Below are positions 9,066 through 18,627 of a stretch of DNA of 64,000 nucleotides, one piece after another (the stretch's first letter is position 1; every line of letters begins with the position of its first letter). The notes beneath the pieces are model-generated. The model was not told where the DNA came from. It saw nothing but the letters and a program-made list of their open reading frames with translations, and did not search any database. Made by a program: the position numbers and the translations under genes. This DNA is from Paenibacillus sp. UNC451MF. GTDB lineage: Bacteria; Bacillota; Bacilli; Paenibacillales; NBRC-103111. The stretch is taken from assembly GCF_000686845.1 (NCBI RefSeq), contig NZ_JMLS01000029.1, positions 1 through 64,000 on the forward strand. The letters run 5' to 3'.

Positions 9066-10064
9066 ATGGATAGATATCTCGGGAGAAAAGTGAAAAATGA
9101 CATTACCAACTCGTATGGGATGACCCTCGTACCTGCGGGAACCACACTGATTGATCTTCATGTTGAGTTATTGAGAAATCATAACGTTGATCCCCTATCC
9201 ATAATTCTCGTATCCGAAGTTGAGGATGTATACAAGCATTCTGTTGACAAAGCGGTCCAAACCTCCGAGGAGCTGTTTCAATCGATCGGAAAATCGAATA
9301 AGATCCCGCTGATAGAAATACAAGAGGAGCTTCTCCCAGTCATTCAGCAGGTATCGGAGCATTCCAATATTTTTCGTCTGTTCCAGGTCGTAAGGGCGAC
9401 GGATGAGTATACGTACCAGCACAATATTGGGGTCGGGATCTTATCTACATTAATAGGAAAATGGTTAAAACTGCCGGAGCCGGATCTATCTACGCTATCG
9501 CTGGCTGCTACATTGCATGACGTCGGTAAAGTGAATGTGCCGATTGATATTTTGAATAAACCAGGCAAACTGACAAAGGAAGAGTATGAGCTTATTAAAA
9601 AGCATACGATTTACGGTTACGAACTTCTGAAAAATACAGAAGGCCTAAATCGACGCATTCCACTTGTAGCGTTACAGCATCATGAGCGCAATGACGGCAA
9701 AGGTTATCCTTTGGGCCTTAAGCATAACCAGGTCGATTATTTCAGTAAAATCGTAGCGGTTGCCGATATATTTCACGCTATGTCATCCAAACGGCCCTAC
9801 CACGATCCAATCCCATTCCATGAAATTGTAAGTCGTATGAGAACCGGGCTATTCGGGGAGCTTGATCCGAACATCGTATCCGTGTTTCTTGATAATATGA
9901 TAAACCGATTGATCGGCGAGACGGTTTCTTTATCAGATGGGAGAGAGGGAGAGGTTGTGTATTTGAATCCTCACAGCAGAGAGACTCCATTAGTCAAGGT
10001 CAATGAGGAGTTCGTTGATTTAAGTAAAAGATACGATATACGCATCCAAGAAGTTAACGTGTAA
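9066..10064 (+). CDS. HD-GYP c-di-GMP phosphodiesterase
   Basis: 332 residues. The HD-GYP core has LHDVGKVNVP near residue 150, HTIYGYELL, LQHHERNDGKGYPLG near 205-215 and VADIFHAMSSKRPYHD, so metal ligands and the GYP motif are intact. A short C-terminal module (GREGEVVYLNP) follows, as in many Paenibacillus and Bacillus HD-GYP proteins. There are no membrane segments. It lies 26 bp after the cheY-like gene behind a GGAGG site. It is clearly paralogous to the protein at 32580 through its whole length. Confidence 0.93.
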   Translation: MDRYLGRKVKNDITNSYGMTLVPAGTTLIDLHVELLRNHNVDPLSIILVSEVEDVYKHSVDKAVQTSEELFQSIGKSNKIPLIEIQEELLPVIQQVSEHSNIFRLFQVVRATDEYTYQHNIGVGILSTLIGKWLKLPEPDLSTLSLAATLHDVGKVNVPIDILNKPGKLTKEEYELIKKHTIYGYELLKNTEGLNRRIPLVALQHHERNDGKGYPLGLKHNQVDYFSKIVAVADIFHAMSSKRPYHDPIPFHEIVSRMRTGLFGELDPNIVSVFLDNMINRLIGETVSLSDGREGEVVYLNPHSRETPLVKVNEEFVDLSKRYDIRIQEVNV

Positions 10065-10148
10065 GAGGGCAAAAGTTTCTTGAGCTGCTCAGCATGAATA
10101 CGTTACTGCGCAGTACAATAGTAGTCTGATAGATTCAAGCAGTTCTAG

Positions 10149-10186
10149 GCATCCCATTGTGCTTTGGCAAGGGGTGCTTTTTTTTG
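10149..10186 (+). terminator. terminator of the GGDEF-CheY-HD-GYP operon
   Basis: GCATCCC and GGGGTGC pair and are followed by nine T residues. Confidence 0.85.
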
Positions 10187-10297
10187 TGTGTAGTTAACTT
10201 AAGTTAATATCCAATAGAAAATGGTTTTGGTACTATAGTACCATTCGTAAGTCGATTGAGCGGCTTGTCGCTCTGATGTATAAGGAGGAATAACCAG

Positions 10298-13200
10298 TTG
10301 ATACAAAAAATGCTGCGCGGACTGTTCTTGCTCGCGGTTTTTGTCGTTTGTTGGCTTGCAGGCTGGGATCGGATGGCTCATGCAGCCGTGATGATAGAGC
10401 AGCTGCCGACTTCCGCTAATTTGCCTGAAGTGCTGCCGGGTGCTTCGGCTAGCACGCTCTCAGGTCAAGAGATTTTACTGACCGGAGGAGAGGATGCAAG
10501 TAAATTCAAGTATCCACAGCACTCCTACGTATTCAATACGGTTAGTCAGACGTGGTCCTCTTACGCTCCTCCATTGAACCTGGCTTTTCATATCCAATCC
10601 AAGCTTCAGGATGGCAAGGTGCTAGTAACCGGTGGGAACAATTTCACAAGCGGAGTCGGGTATACCTATAATAACCTTGCACGGATATACAATACCGGCT
10701 CGAACACCTGGACCAATGCGGCGAGTTTACCTCATGACTCTCTGGGCCACACCCAAAGTACGCTGTTGGATGGTAGAGTGCTCGTTGTGGGGGGAGCCAA
10801 TGAGATTTATTCTCCCGGGAGCAGTACATTATACAATAATGCTTACATATACAGTCCAACAGCCAATCGATGGGATGAAGCGGCTCCTAGTCCAATCGGA
10901 TTGTATGGTGCCGCACAAAGCACGCTCAAAGACGGCCGTGTGTTGGTGACAGGGGGACTGAGCGGATATGTTTATTCTTTTAATACTTATATATACGATC
11001 CTTCAAACAATACATGGACTAAAATGGCAAGCTTGCCTTTTTCGGATAGGGATATATTTTTTAGACATAATCAGGTGACGCTGCCTAACGGCAAGGTGTT
11101 GGTCATGGGCAATTATAATTTTTACCTGTACGATCCAGATACGAATACTTGGACACAGGACAAGCCGAATCCGAATTACTTGATCAATTCGAGTTTGATG
11201 CTGATAGGAAATGATGTATATATCATGGGTGGCTACAACGATTTGGATTATACTAACAATTCTGCAGTCTATAAGCTGACATTTGATTTTACACCTCCGA
11301 CTGCGCCTGTCATTTCCGGAGCCCAAGCCGATTGGAAGGCTTCTGACGTTAATTTGACCATTGCACAGGGAACGGATGCGGAATCCGGTGTCACTCGAAC
11401 AGAATACAGCTTGTCAGGGGCAACAGTGCAGGAGTGGACTCCGTATACGAATGGTTCTACGATTACCATCACCAATTCCGGCCAAACCACCATAAGTGCA
11501 AGGACAGTGGACAATGCCGGAAATACAAGCACTCTAGCAACAGCTGTTGTCAAAATTGATCGGAGTCCACCGACAGCCCCTGTTATTAACCGGTCATCTG
11601 CTTCCTGGACCAATGCTAATGTCACGTTCACGCTAGCGGGGGCAACGGATACCGGCGGTTCGGGAGTGAACCGACTGGAATTCAGCTTGTCGGGAGCCAC
11701 GACGCTGGATTGGACAACCTACACGGGAACCGTAACCATTGCTACTGAGGGACAAACAACGGTCAAATCCAGAACCGTGGACAATGTAGGCAATATCAGT
11801 ACCGAAAGCACAGCAGACATTTATATGGATAAAACATTGCCGACAGCACCAACTGTCGCTCCTGCAACCACAGCTTGGAGTAAATCAGACGTCTCAGTTA
11901 CGGTTACTCCAGGCACGGATGATGCTTCAGGGGTGAGCAGGACGGAGTATAAGTTATCAGGGGTGACGACGTCAGGCTGGACGACCTATAGCGGAGCGAT
12001 TACGATTAATGCCGAAGGTCAAACGACTATTGATGCTCGAACAATAGATATTGCAGGCAATATTAGCATAATAGGGACGGCGGTGGTCAAGCTGGATAAG
12101 ACGCTGCCGACCACACCTACAGTGAGTCCTGCGACAACGGCATGGTCGAAAGGTGCAAATGTCCAAGCTACGATAACAGGAGGGGCGGATAACGCATCCG
12201 GAGTTAACCGAACGGAGTACAGCTTAAGCGGAGCGACCATATTGGGCTGGACGACGTATACGGTACCTGTCGTGATCAATAAGGAAGGACAGACAACTGT
12301 AACGGCCCGAACCGTAGACAATGCGGGGAATGTAAGCAGCACGGCCTCTACGGTGGTCAAAATAGATCGGACAGAACCAACGGCACCAACCGTAACACCG
12401 TCCGTTACGACATGGACGTCAGCGAACGTGAACGTTGCATTAACTGCAGGAACGGACACCGGAGGCTCCGGGGTAACCCGTACCGAGTATAGCTTATCGG
12501 GGGCTACGAATTTAAGCTGGAGTACCTACACCGGAGCGTTCGTCGTTTCAGCAGAGGGTCAAACAACGATTACAGCAAGAACAATAGACAATGCCGGGAA
12601 CACCAGTGCCGTTGCTTCAGGTAACGTATTCATAGATAAAACGGCCCCGACGGCTCCAGCCATAGCAGCAACTGCTGGTTGGACATCAGTGTCTAGCATA
12701 CCCGTCGCGATAACGGCTGGAGCAGACGCTAGCGGTTCAGGAGTACAAAGGGTGGAATACAGTCTGAGCGGAGCTACAACAGCAGGCTGGACGATTTATA
12801 CTGCAGAGTTATCCATATCAGCGGAAGGACAGACAACAATCAGTGCGAGAACGGTAGATAAGGCCAACAACATGAGTACGGTTCAGACAGTAGTCATATC
12901 GATCGATCGGACGGCCCCGACGGCTCCGGTAGTGACACCGGAAACAATCGGCTGGACGTCGGCTGCAGCTGTACCCGTTACCATAACGGCAGGAACGGAT
13001 AGCGGCGGTTCCGGTGTGAACCGGACCGAATACAGCTTATCGGGTGCAAGTACTTTGAATTGGACGACTTATAGCAGTGTGTTATCTATTACTGCTGAAG
13101 GACAGACCACGATTAGTGCGAGATCGATCGATAAGGCCGGTAATGTAGGGGCAGTATCAACGGCATTGGTGCAAATCGACCGTACGGCACCGCCAACTCC

Positions 13201-16200
13201 TGTTGTTATCTCACCGGAACAAGGGACGGTAACCAACAATAACAAGCCTGTAATTCAAGGCACGGCAGAAGCAGGGGCGGTGATCAAGCTATCCATCGAT
13301 GACAACGCAAAGCTGCCGGTAACTGCCGATGCCAGTGGACAGTGGTCCTACACAGTATCTTCCGTATTAGCCGACTCCGTGTACAGGATAACCGTTGTCG
13401 CTATGGATGCGGCTGGAAATATTAGCAAGTCTGCTGCTAATCTCGTCATGACGATTGATACTGCGGCACCGGCTGCGCCGGTCATCCTGACTCCAGAGCA
13501 GGGAGCTGTGCTGGGCAATGCTAAACCGATCATTGACGGAACGGCGGAAGCCCGTTCCACGGTTAGGCTATATGCAGATACGCTTTCGGTCGGGACGATA
13601 ATGGCCGATGTAGACGGGGAATGGACGTATGCATTGCCATCTTCTTTAGCGGATGGATTTCACAGGATGACTGCTACGGCAACTGATGAAGCGGGCAATA
13701 TTAGTGCGGTATCGACGTCAGTCACTTGGACGGTGGATACACAAGCACCGTTGGCGCCCGTAGTTCTAACACCGGCGAATGGGATCATCCATGGAGATAA
13801 CAAACCTGTAATCTCCGGTACAGCCGAAGCGGGTGCGGAGGTTGAGATAAGCTTGGACGGCAGTCATGCGGGGATCGGGATGGCTGACGGCACCGGCAAG
13901 TGGATGTATACACCGATTGGGGCACTCACCGACGGGGCTCATACGATTCAAGCTGTGGCCAAGGACGCGGCCGGCAATGTTAGCCCGGCGTCCATCGAGG
14001 TTGTGTGGACGATAGACACGCAAGCTCCTCCGGCACCTGTGATTGAAGCTCCGCTAGAAGGAGCGATTCTGAATACAGGGCTGCCTGCCGTTCGAGGCCG
14101 AGCAGAAGCCAATGCCTCCATCCGCATTACTTGGGATGGAGGTGCGGATTCTTCAGCTACGGCCGATGGGAGCGGGAACTGGGGATTTACGCCTAGCACG
14201 GTATTGAGCGAGGGCGTACATTCCGTGAAGACTCAAGCGACGGATGCGGCGGGCAATGTCAGTCCGGCGTCGACCGAAGTTTTCTTTACTGTGGATACAG
14301 TATCACCTCAAGTCCCTGTCGTTCTCCAGCCAACGGACGGAAGCATAACGAATCAAATGAAACCGGTCATTTCAGGAACCTCGGAAGCTAGCGTAACGGT
14401 AAGCGTATATGTGGATGGGGCCATAGCGGCTGATGTGAAAGCAGACAGCAGCGGCGGCTGGAGCTACATCCCTGTCGTCGGACTTACTGTAGGCGAACAC
14501 TCGGTTCAAGCACAGGCGACCGATGCCGCAAGCAATGAGAGTGCGGTGTCCACGGAGCACCGTTTTACCGTTGTCTCGGATAATGCAGGACTTCGTACGT
14601 TAGAACTAAGCGGCATTACCTTGAACGAAACGGTAACAGGTACGACCTATCGATATACGGCCCAGGTTCCGTATGACATGGCGAGCACTGCGATTACGGC
14701 TGTCCCAACGGATGCGAATGCATCTGTACAAATTTTACAAGACGGTCAGTCTGTAGCTAATCCAATAATCCTTCAAGTCGGAATCCAAACGTTCACGATC
14801 CAGGTTACGGCTCAGGATGGGATAACCGTTCAACCGTATACGGTCACGGTTTCCAGAGGCTATTCAAGTGAAGTGAGTTTAAGTGACCTAAGTGTGAGCC
14901 CTGCGATTCTAACCCCGAACTTTAGCGAAGGGGTTACGGATTATACGGCAACCGTTACGAATGATGTTTATTCCGTAATGGTAAGGGCAAAGGCTTCCAG
15001 CGCAGAAGCCTCAATTCAGATCAATGGCACCTCATTTATGGAAAATAATGGTATAATATCACTGGAGCTTAAGGTGGGAAGCAATCCGGTTGTGGTGATT
15101 GTTACGGCTCAAGACGGTATTACAACACAATCGTACAGGGTAGATGTAAACCGGAAGCCGAGCTCGAATGTGATACTAAATGGGCTGGAGCTCTCTGTAG
15201 GTGACTTAACCCCTGTATTCAACAGTGGTATCGTCCACTACGAGAAGACAGTGGAGCATGGAACGACAAGTGCAACGGTGACAGCATCCGTGTATGACCG
15301 CACCGCAACCTTGACCGTCAACGGCCGAGCGGTAGCAAGTGGTCGGCCATCTCAGCCGATTGAGCTGCAGGTAGGGTCCAATGCAATTACAGTAACTGTA
15401 ACTGCGCAAGATGGAGTCAGTAAGCAGTCCTACATTATAGATGTCCATCGACAGCCGAGTTCGAATGTTAGCCTTACCGGTCTTTCGTTATCGGCGGGGG
15501 AGTTAACCCCTTCTTTTGACAAAGGAATTACAGCTTATAACATGTATGTCGGCTACGGGGCATTCAACACGACCGTGACGGCTTCGGTCTATGATCCGAA
15601 AGCACAAGTAACCTTAAATGGCAAGGTGGCTGCCAATGGGCAAGCATCAGAAACGATTCCTCTGGAAGTAGGGAGCAATGCAATTGAAATCATAGTGACC
15701 GCACCGGATCAAAAGACCAAGCTGCTGTACACAGTTGTCATTCATCGTGCATCTCCTTCGAGTACGAGGGGAGGCTCTTCCGGTTCTTCCTCGGGAGCCA
15801 TTGTGCCTCCTCAAGAAGTTCCGAAACCATTGGAGGAGCCGAAGCAGCCTGTGAAGCCCCCAGGCGGGAGTTCTCAGCGTTGTTTAACAGCGTTATCTAC
15901 ACATTTTGCCGATATGCAGGGACATTGGGCAGAGCGAGAAGTAACCGAAGCTTCAGGCTGTGGGATCGTGAGCGGGTTCGAGGACGGCACGTTCCGACCT
16001 GATGAACCGGTGACGCGCGCACAATTCGTAGTGATGCTCATGCAGACACTTGAACAGGACAACGTACAGCAAGGGGCGTCAGCAATCCATTTTACCGATG
16101 CGGCTGTAATCCCTGCATGGGCTGCTCAAGCGGTATCATGGGCAGAACAGAATGGCATCGTAAATGGATACGAGGACGGAACGTTCCGGTCCAATGTACA

Positions 16201-16441
16201 GGTAAGCCGAGCAGAGATGATTACTATGGCAGCCAAAGCCTTCAAGCTTCCCTCAGCTTCACCTGGAGCGGTAGACAGTTTGTTCTCGGATGCGACCGAT
16301 ATTCCGGCTTGGGCCAAGGGCTATGCTGCTTCTGCACAGCAGAAGGGCTTCGTGAAGGGAAGAGAGAATGGGAAGTTCGCTCCGAACGACCATACGACGC
16401 GTGCGGAAGCCATTACTTTGCTGCTTCGTATGCTTAAATAG
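10298..16441 (+). CDS. giant SLH-anchored surface protein with kelch and Ig-like repeats
   Basis: 2047 residues. TTG start at 10298, chosen because AAGGAGGAA ends 7 bases upstream; the next ATG (10310) is too far. A signal peptide (about 1-30, ending MAHAA) is followed by kelch-like blades (about 40-330, repeated VLVTGG and NTWT motifs), about seven 90-residue OmpL47-like Ig repeats (about 330-960, each with RTEYSLSGAT and EGQTTI.ART.DNAGN), five 93-residue Ig repeats (about 960-1425, GTAEAGA and DAAGN motifs), four cadherin-like beta-sandwich repeats (about 1430-1820), a Ser/Pro linker and three SLH domains (about 1865-2045) that bind cell-wall polysaccharide. Probably an adhesin or matrix protein. 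It is monocistronic, between two terminators. Confidence 0.9.
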   Translation: MIQKMLRGLFLLAVFVVCWLAGWDRMAHAAVMIEQLPTSANLPEVLPGASASTLSGQEILLTGGEDASKFKYPQHSYVFNTVSQTWSSYAPPLNLAFHIQSKLQDGKVLVTGGNNFTSGVGYTYNNLARIYNTGSNTWTNAASLPHDSLGHTQSTLLDGRVLVVGGANEIYSPGSSTLYNNAYIYSPTANRWDEAAPSPIGLYGAAQSTLKDGRVLVTGGLSGYVYSFNTYIYDPSNNTWTKMASLPFSDRDIFFRHNQVTLPNGKVLVMGNYNFYLYDPDTNTWTQDKPNPNYLINSSLMLIGNDVYIMGGYNDLDYTNNSAVYKLTFDFTPPTAPVISGAQADWKASDVNLTIAQGTDAESGVTRTEYSLSGATVQEWTPYTNGSTITITNSGQTTISARTVDNAGNTSTLATAVVKIDRSPPTAPVINRSSASWTNANVTFTLAGATDTGGSGVNRLEFSLSGATTLDWTTYTGTVTIATEGQTTVKSRTVDNVGNISTESTADIYMDKTLPTAPTVAPATTAWSKSDVSVTVTPGTDDASGVSRTEYKLSGVTTSGWTTYSGAITINAEGQTTIDARTIDIAGNISIIGTAVVKLDKTLPTTPTVSPATTAWSKGANVQATITGGADNASGVNRTEYSLSGATILGWTTYTVPVVINKEGQTTVTARTVDNAGNVSSTASTVVKIDRTEPTAPTVTPSVTTWTSANVNVALTAGTDTGGSGVTRTEYSLSGATNLSWSTYTGAFVVSAEGQTTITARTIDNAGNTSAVASGNVFIDKTAPTAPAIAATAGWTSVSSIPVAITAGADASGSGVQRVEYSLSGATTAGWTIYTAELSISAEGQTTISARTVDKANNMSTVQTVVISIDRTAPTAPVVTPETIGWTSAAAVPVTITAGTDSGGSGVNRTEYSLSGASTLNWTTYSSVLSITAEGQTTISARSIDKAGNVGAVSTALVQIDRTAPPTPVVISPEQGTVTNNNKPVIQGTAEAGAVIKLSIDDNAKLPVTADASGQWSYTVSSVLADSVYRITVVAMDAAGNISKSAANLVMTIDTAAPAAPVILTPEQGAVLGNAKPIIDGTAEARSTVRLYADTLSVGTIMADVDGEWTYALPSSLADGFHRMTATATDEAGNISAVSTSVTWTVDTQAPLAPVVLTPANGIIHGDNKPVISGTAEAGAEVEISLDGSHAGIGMADGTGKWMYTPIGALTDGAHTIQAVAKDAAGNVSPASIEVVWTIDTQAPPAPVIEAPLEGAILNTGLPAVRGRAEANASIRITWDGGADSSATADGSGNWGFTPSTVLSEGVHSVKTQATDAAGNVSPASTEVFFTVDTVSPQVPVVLQPTDGSITNQMKPVISGTSEASVTVSVYVDGAIAADVKADSSGGWSYIPVVGLTVGEHSVQAQATDAASNESAVSTEHRFTVVSDNAGLRTLELSGITLNETVTGTTYRYTAQVPYDMASTAITAVPTDANASVQILQDGQSVANPIILQVGIQTFTIQVTAQDGITVQPYTVTVSRGYSSEVSLSDLSVSPAILTPNFSEGVTDYTATVTNDVYSVMVRAKASSAEASIQINGTSFMENNGIISLELKVGSNPVVVIVTAQDGITTQSYRVDVNRKPSSNVILNGLELSVGDLTPVFNSGIVHYEKTVEHGTTSATVTASVYDRTATLTVNGRAVASGRPSQPIELQVGSNAITVTVTAQDGVSKQSYIIDVHRQPSSNVSLTGLSLSAGELTPSFDKGITAYNMYVGYGAFNTTVTASVYDPKAQVTLNGKVAANGQASETIPLEVGSNAIEIIVTAPDQKTKLLYTVVIHRASPSSTRGGSSGSSSGAIVPPQEVPKPLEEPKQPVKPPGGSSQRCLTALSTHFADMQGHWAEREVTEASGCGIVSGFEDGTFRPDEPVTRAQFVVMLMQTLEQDNVQQGASAIHFTDAAVIPAWAAQAVSWAEQNGIVNGYEDGTFRSNVQVSRAEMITMAAKAFKLPSASPGAVDSLFSDATDIPAWAKGYAASAQQKGFVKGRENGKFAPNDHTTRAEAITLLLRMLK
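11284..13180 (+). repeat. coding tandem repeat, about 7 units of about 270 bp
   Basis: Units start near 11284, 11559, 11828, 12094, 12365, 12635 and 12904. Each encodes D(R/K)TxPTAPxV, a variable strand, RTEYSLSGAT and EGQTT. A second set of five units of about 280 bp follows from 13176 to 14575. Such arrays can gain or lose units by recombination. Confidence 0.85.
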
Positions 16442-16445
16442 AAAT

Positions 16446-16521
16446 AGCTGGCTGTTTGTTTCAGCCAGCTTCAAAGTTGATTAGCGCGGAAAGGGCTTTG
16501 TCGCCCTGACCGCGTTATTTT
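16446..16521 (+). terminator. two hairpins after the SLH gene
   Basis: AGCTGGCTG/CAGCCAGCT (16446-16470) lies just after the stop codon. A second nested stem, CGCGG..GGGC/CGCCC..CCGCG (16485-16514), is followed by TTATTTT and is the likelier terminator. Confidence 0.65.
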
Positions 16522-16533
16522 GTGTACCGCCTA

Positions 16534-16672
16534 TTATTTTTCACGAAACGACATGCTCTCAAGGATTTCCTGAAATTGCTGCTTGGAGCTTTTGTAAGTT
16601 ATTTCGTAGGAAGAGTTCAAGATATGATAGAAATGGGAGTCCGTTTCAAACACGATCAGCGTGTCGATTCGT
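16534..16672 (-). pseudogene. C-terminal gene remnant, family unknown
   Basis: Leftward frame containing FDTLIVFETDSHFYHILNSS and ending SMSFREK, then a stop at 16534. It reads like the C-terminal 44 residues of a secreted or lipoprotein-type domain, but has no start or ribosome binding site and upstream sequence breaks the frame. Remnant of a lost gene; no function can be given. Confidence 0.4.
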
Positions 16673-16674
16673 AA

Positions 16675-17302
16675 GACATGGAATAATGAAACTAATCATC
16701 CTGAGCCTACGAATGGTGTGCGCGTATTTATGGGACAGCCGGCGTTTGCCGGTAAGCCTGCATCAGGCCATAACACCCAATATGAAAATATGGAGTTTGG
16801 TCTGCAAGGGGTCGATGCTGCCATTACTGCTTTGTCAAAATGACAGCTCAGACGGTGAGGTATCCCCCTCCGGCCGCTATCGCTCCTTCAGGGGATACAA
16901 ACTGTGCATTACAATTCAATTGCAATGTTCATGTTCCCGATGGTCATTGTTTTTGCCGTCATCTTATTAAGGTATAGATGGATTGTTGGCATTCATAATA
17001 TTGTGAATCAAGCGTTTGATGAAGTTACTAAGGACAAAATATAGTTCTGCTTCACCCGGTAAGCCTTTATAAAAGTTTTGCTTTTTTATTGAGTAGCAAA
17101 CAAATACACATTAATACTTACAATGATAGAAAGTAATTATTGAAATACCATTAAAAAAAGAACTCCCGGCTGGGAGTTCTTTCAAGAGATACGTATATAG
17201 TTCTTGCAGCCCACATATATCGTTAAAACAAAACGAATGGATCGAAGATGAATCCGAGAATATTGAGCTAGACTGGGTAAAAGAACAGATACAGCAAAGC
17301 TA
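16675..17302 (+). other. stretch of decayed coding fragments
   Basis: This gene-poor stretch holds three short rightward pieces without plausible start signals: one ending near 16843 (contains VFMGQPAFAGKPASG), one at 16925-17044 (a hydrophobic helix, MFMFPMVIVFAVILLRYR, then a charged tail) and one ending near 17302 (contains EWIEDESENIELDWVKEQIQ). They look like C-terminal ends of former genes. I recognise none of them and see no RNA gene here. Confidence 0.35.
17151..17182 (-). terminator. leftward terminator-like hairpin
   Basis: AAAGAACTCCC and GGGAGTTCTTT pair around GGCT. Only the leftward direction ends in a T-run (seven A residues on the + strand). It could end transcription of the 17316-17483 remnant. 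Confidence 0.6.
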
Positions 17303-17315
17303 GGATTTTCAAAAG

Positions 17316-17483
17316 CTAGATTCTTGTCCTCGCCACATACGGATAAATCGGATCTTTTAATTCGAAGTCGTACGTTTCTCCATTCACAATTCCAACAACT
17401 TTCTCGCCATCGTAAAGATCTAACATAAATCCAGCCATTTCTTTTGCAGTAGTCAGTTTATTTAAGAAGCTTTGGAAGTTCAC
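17316..17483 (-). pseudogene. 55-codon leftward remnant
   Basis: Leftward frame with KEMAGFMLDLYDGEKVVGIV and ETYDFELKDPIYPYVARTRI before a stop at 17316. Codon pattern and a following terminator suggest a real protein end. There is a stop upstream in frame and no good ribosome binding site, so it is probably a truncated gene. Family not recognised. Confidence 0.4.
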
Positions 17484-17490
17484 ATATAAA

Positions 17491-18141
17491 TTGAATGATC
17501 AGGAATGTGAGGAAAATAGGGATGTAAATGCCCTAGCGATTGAATTAATTAATAGAGCTTACCCTGATTTAGTCATTCAGTGTTTGACGAATGACCCAGC
17601 GTACTATAGTCAGGTTTCACTGGATAAAGAACAGCTAGATAAGTTGATTAATTTGTTTAATCAATCTCCGCGGCTATTCAACCTTCTTGATGCTGATTTA
17701 CAGAAACAGATAGAAACAGAGATTAAGGGAGCCCCATCATCACGTTATGTCCGTTCATGGTTCCTTAGTGGGGATCCAGGGGATCATCTTGTTAGTGTAA
17801 AACAATACTTTCGTGCCCGCCCTTTTAATCATTTAGCTCTTCAGAAATTCGAAGAACTTGCAGAGCAGGTAAATAAGATGGATGACTATTTGGATATGGT
17901 CATTAATTATTTCTCAAAATCCGGCAGTTACCAAGATGCCTATTCGCGATTCGAGCTAGTCTCACGGAAATTAAACCATTTCAATGAGGGACAGCTTAAA
18001 ACATTGCTGGACGTGATGAATTCTAACTGGAAAATATATAAAGCACATGGATGCTCGGGAATGATAGATGAGATCCAAGAGGCAGCAGAAAACAAGCTAG
18101 GTGATAAGCTAGATTTAGCTCCTTATTCAAATCTTAGTTAA
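17491..18141 (+). CDS. hypothetical protein, possibly 5'-truncated
   Basis: 216-codon open frame with good protein-like composition but no ribosome binding site before its first possible start (TTG at 17491), so the N-terminus may be missing. The protein is soluble and mainly helical, with acidic patches; no motif I recognise. It begins next to the leftward remnant at 17316-17483, so a deletion or insertion junction probably lies near 17485. The 108-bp repeat R1 begins 30 bp after its stop. Confidence 0.45.
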   Translation: MNDQECEENRDVNALAIELINRAYPDLVIQCLTNDPAYYSQVSLDKEQLDKLINLFNQSPRLFNLLDADLQKQIETEIKGAPSSRYVRSWFLSGDPGDHLVSVKQYFRARPFNHLALQKFEELAEQVNKMDDYLDMVINYFSKSGSYQDAYSRFELVSRKLNHFNEGQLKTLLDVMNSNWKIYKAHGCSGMIDEIQEAAENKLGDKLDLAPYSNLS

Positions 18142-18170
18142 TAAGGCAGTTCCTAAAGAAAATAGCATTG

Positions 18171-18278
18171 TCGGATCCCCTAGCTCGTCCGGACCGGAAG
18201 TCCAAGCGACTGACCGGCTCTAAGGCGCAAAATGCCTAAGACCCGGTAGCATTCCATTGGGCTTCTGATCGGTCCTTG
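18171..18278. repeat. 108-bp dispersed repeat, copy R1
   Basis: Same length and orientation as R2 at 20627-20734, differing at 5 positions by my count. Contains GAAGTCCAA pairing with a TTGGGCTTC arm and an inner hairpin around ACCGG..CTAAGGCG/TGCCTAAG..CCGGT. Several R1/R2 differences fall in the stems and often keep Watson-Crick or G-U pairing. Confidence 0.85.
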
Positions 18279-18322
18279 TTGATCGATCATTTCATATGCG
18301 TTTAGAAGAACTTATATCCTTA

Positions 18323-18490
18323 CTATTTATTCGGATGATCGAACAAGTACGCACCGGCAATCAGATGGAAATTATTGAGGATATTGTCAAACGATTTACT
18401 TACAACTGATGCGAAGGAATGAAAGTCATGAAGCGCAGGCTGATATTTGTCTTTTAGATTCTTGCCAGCTTCGATAAACTTAATATTCAT
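18323..18490 (-). CDS. small hypothetical protein, 55 residues
   Basis: Leftward ORF from ATG at 18490 with AAAAGG five bases upstream. Starts MNIKFIEAGKNLK and ends LIAGAYLFDHPNK. Plausible small gene by start signal and composition; no family recognised. It lies inside the segment bracketed by R1 and R2. The rest of the 18279-18627 gap holds only an imperfect GCGC-stem hairpin near 18526-18556. Confidence 0.5.
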   Translation of the reverse strand: MNIKFIEAGKNLKDKYQPALHDFHSFASVVSKSFDNILNNFHLIAGAYLFDHPNK

Positions 18491-18627
18491 GTTACCTTTT
18501 CATCAATATTAATAATAGAAAGATAAAGAGCGCTGGATCAGCGATGGCGCCCTTTCTCGTCAAGGACCAGATCAAGGTCAAAAGCGCAAACGGACTTCGC
18601 CTTTGGGTAACAAAAATCCCCTTGGAT

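Noticed and set aside
11269-14560. Many antisense frames within the SLH repeat gene
   Set aside because: Produced by biased repeat codons; they repeat with the array.
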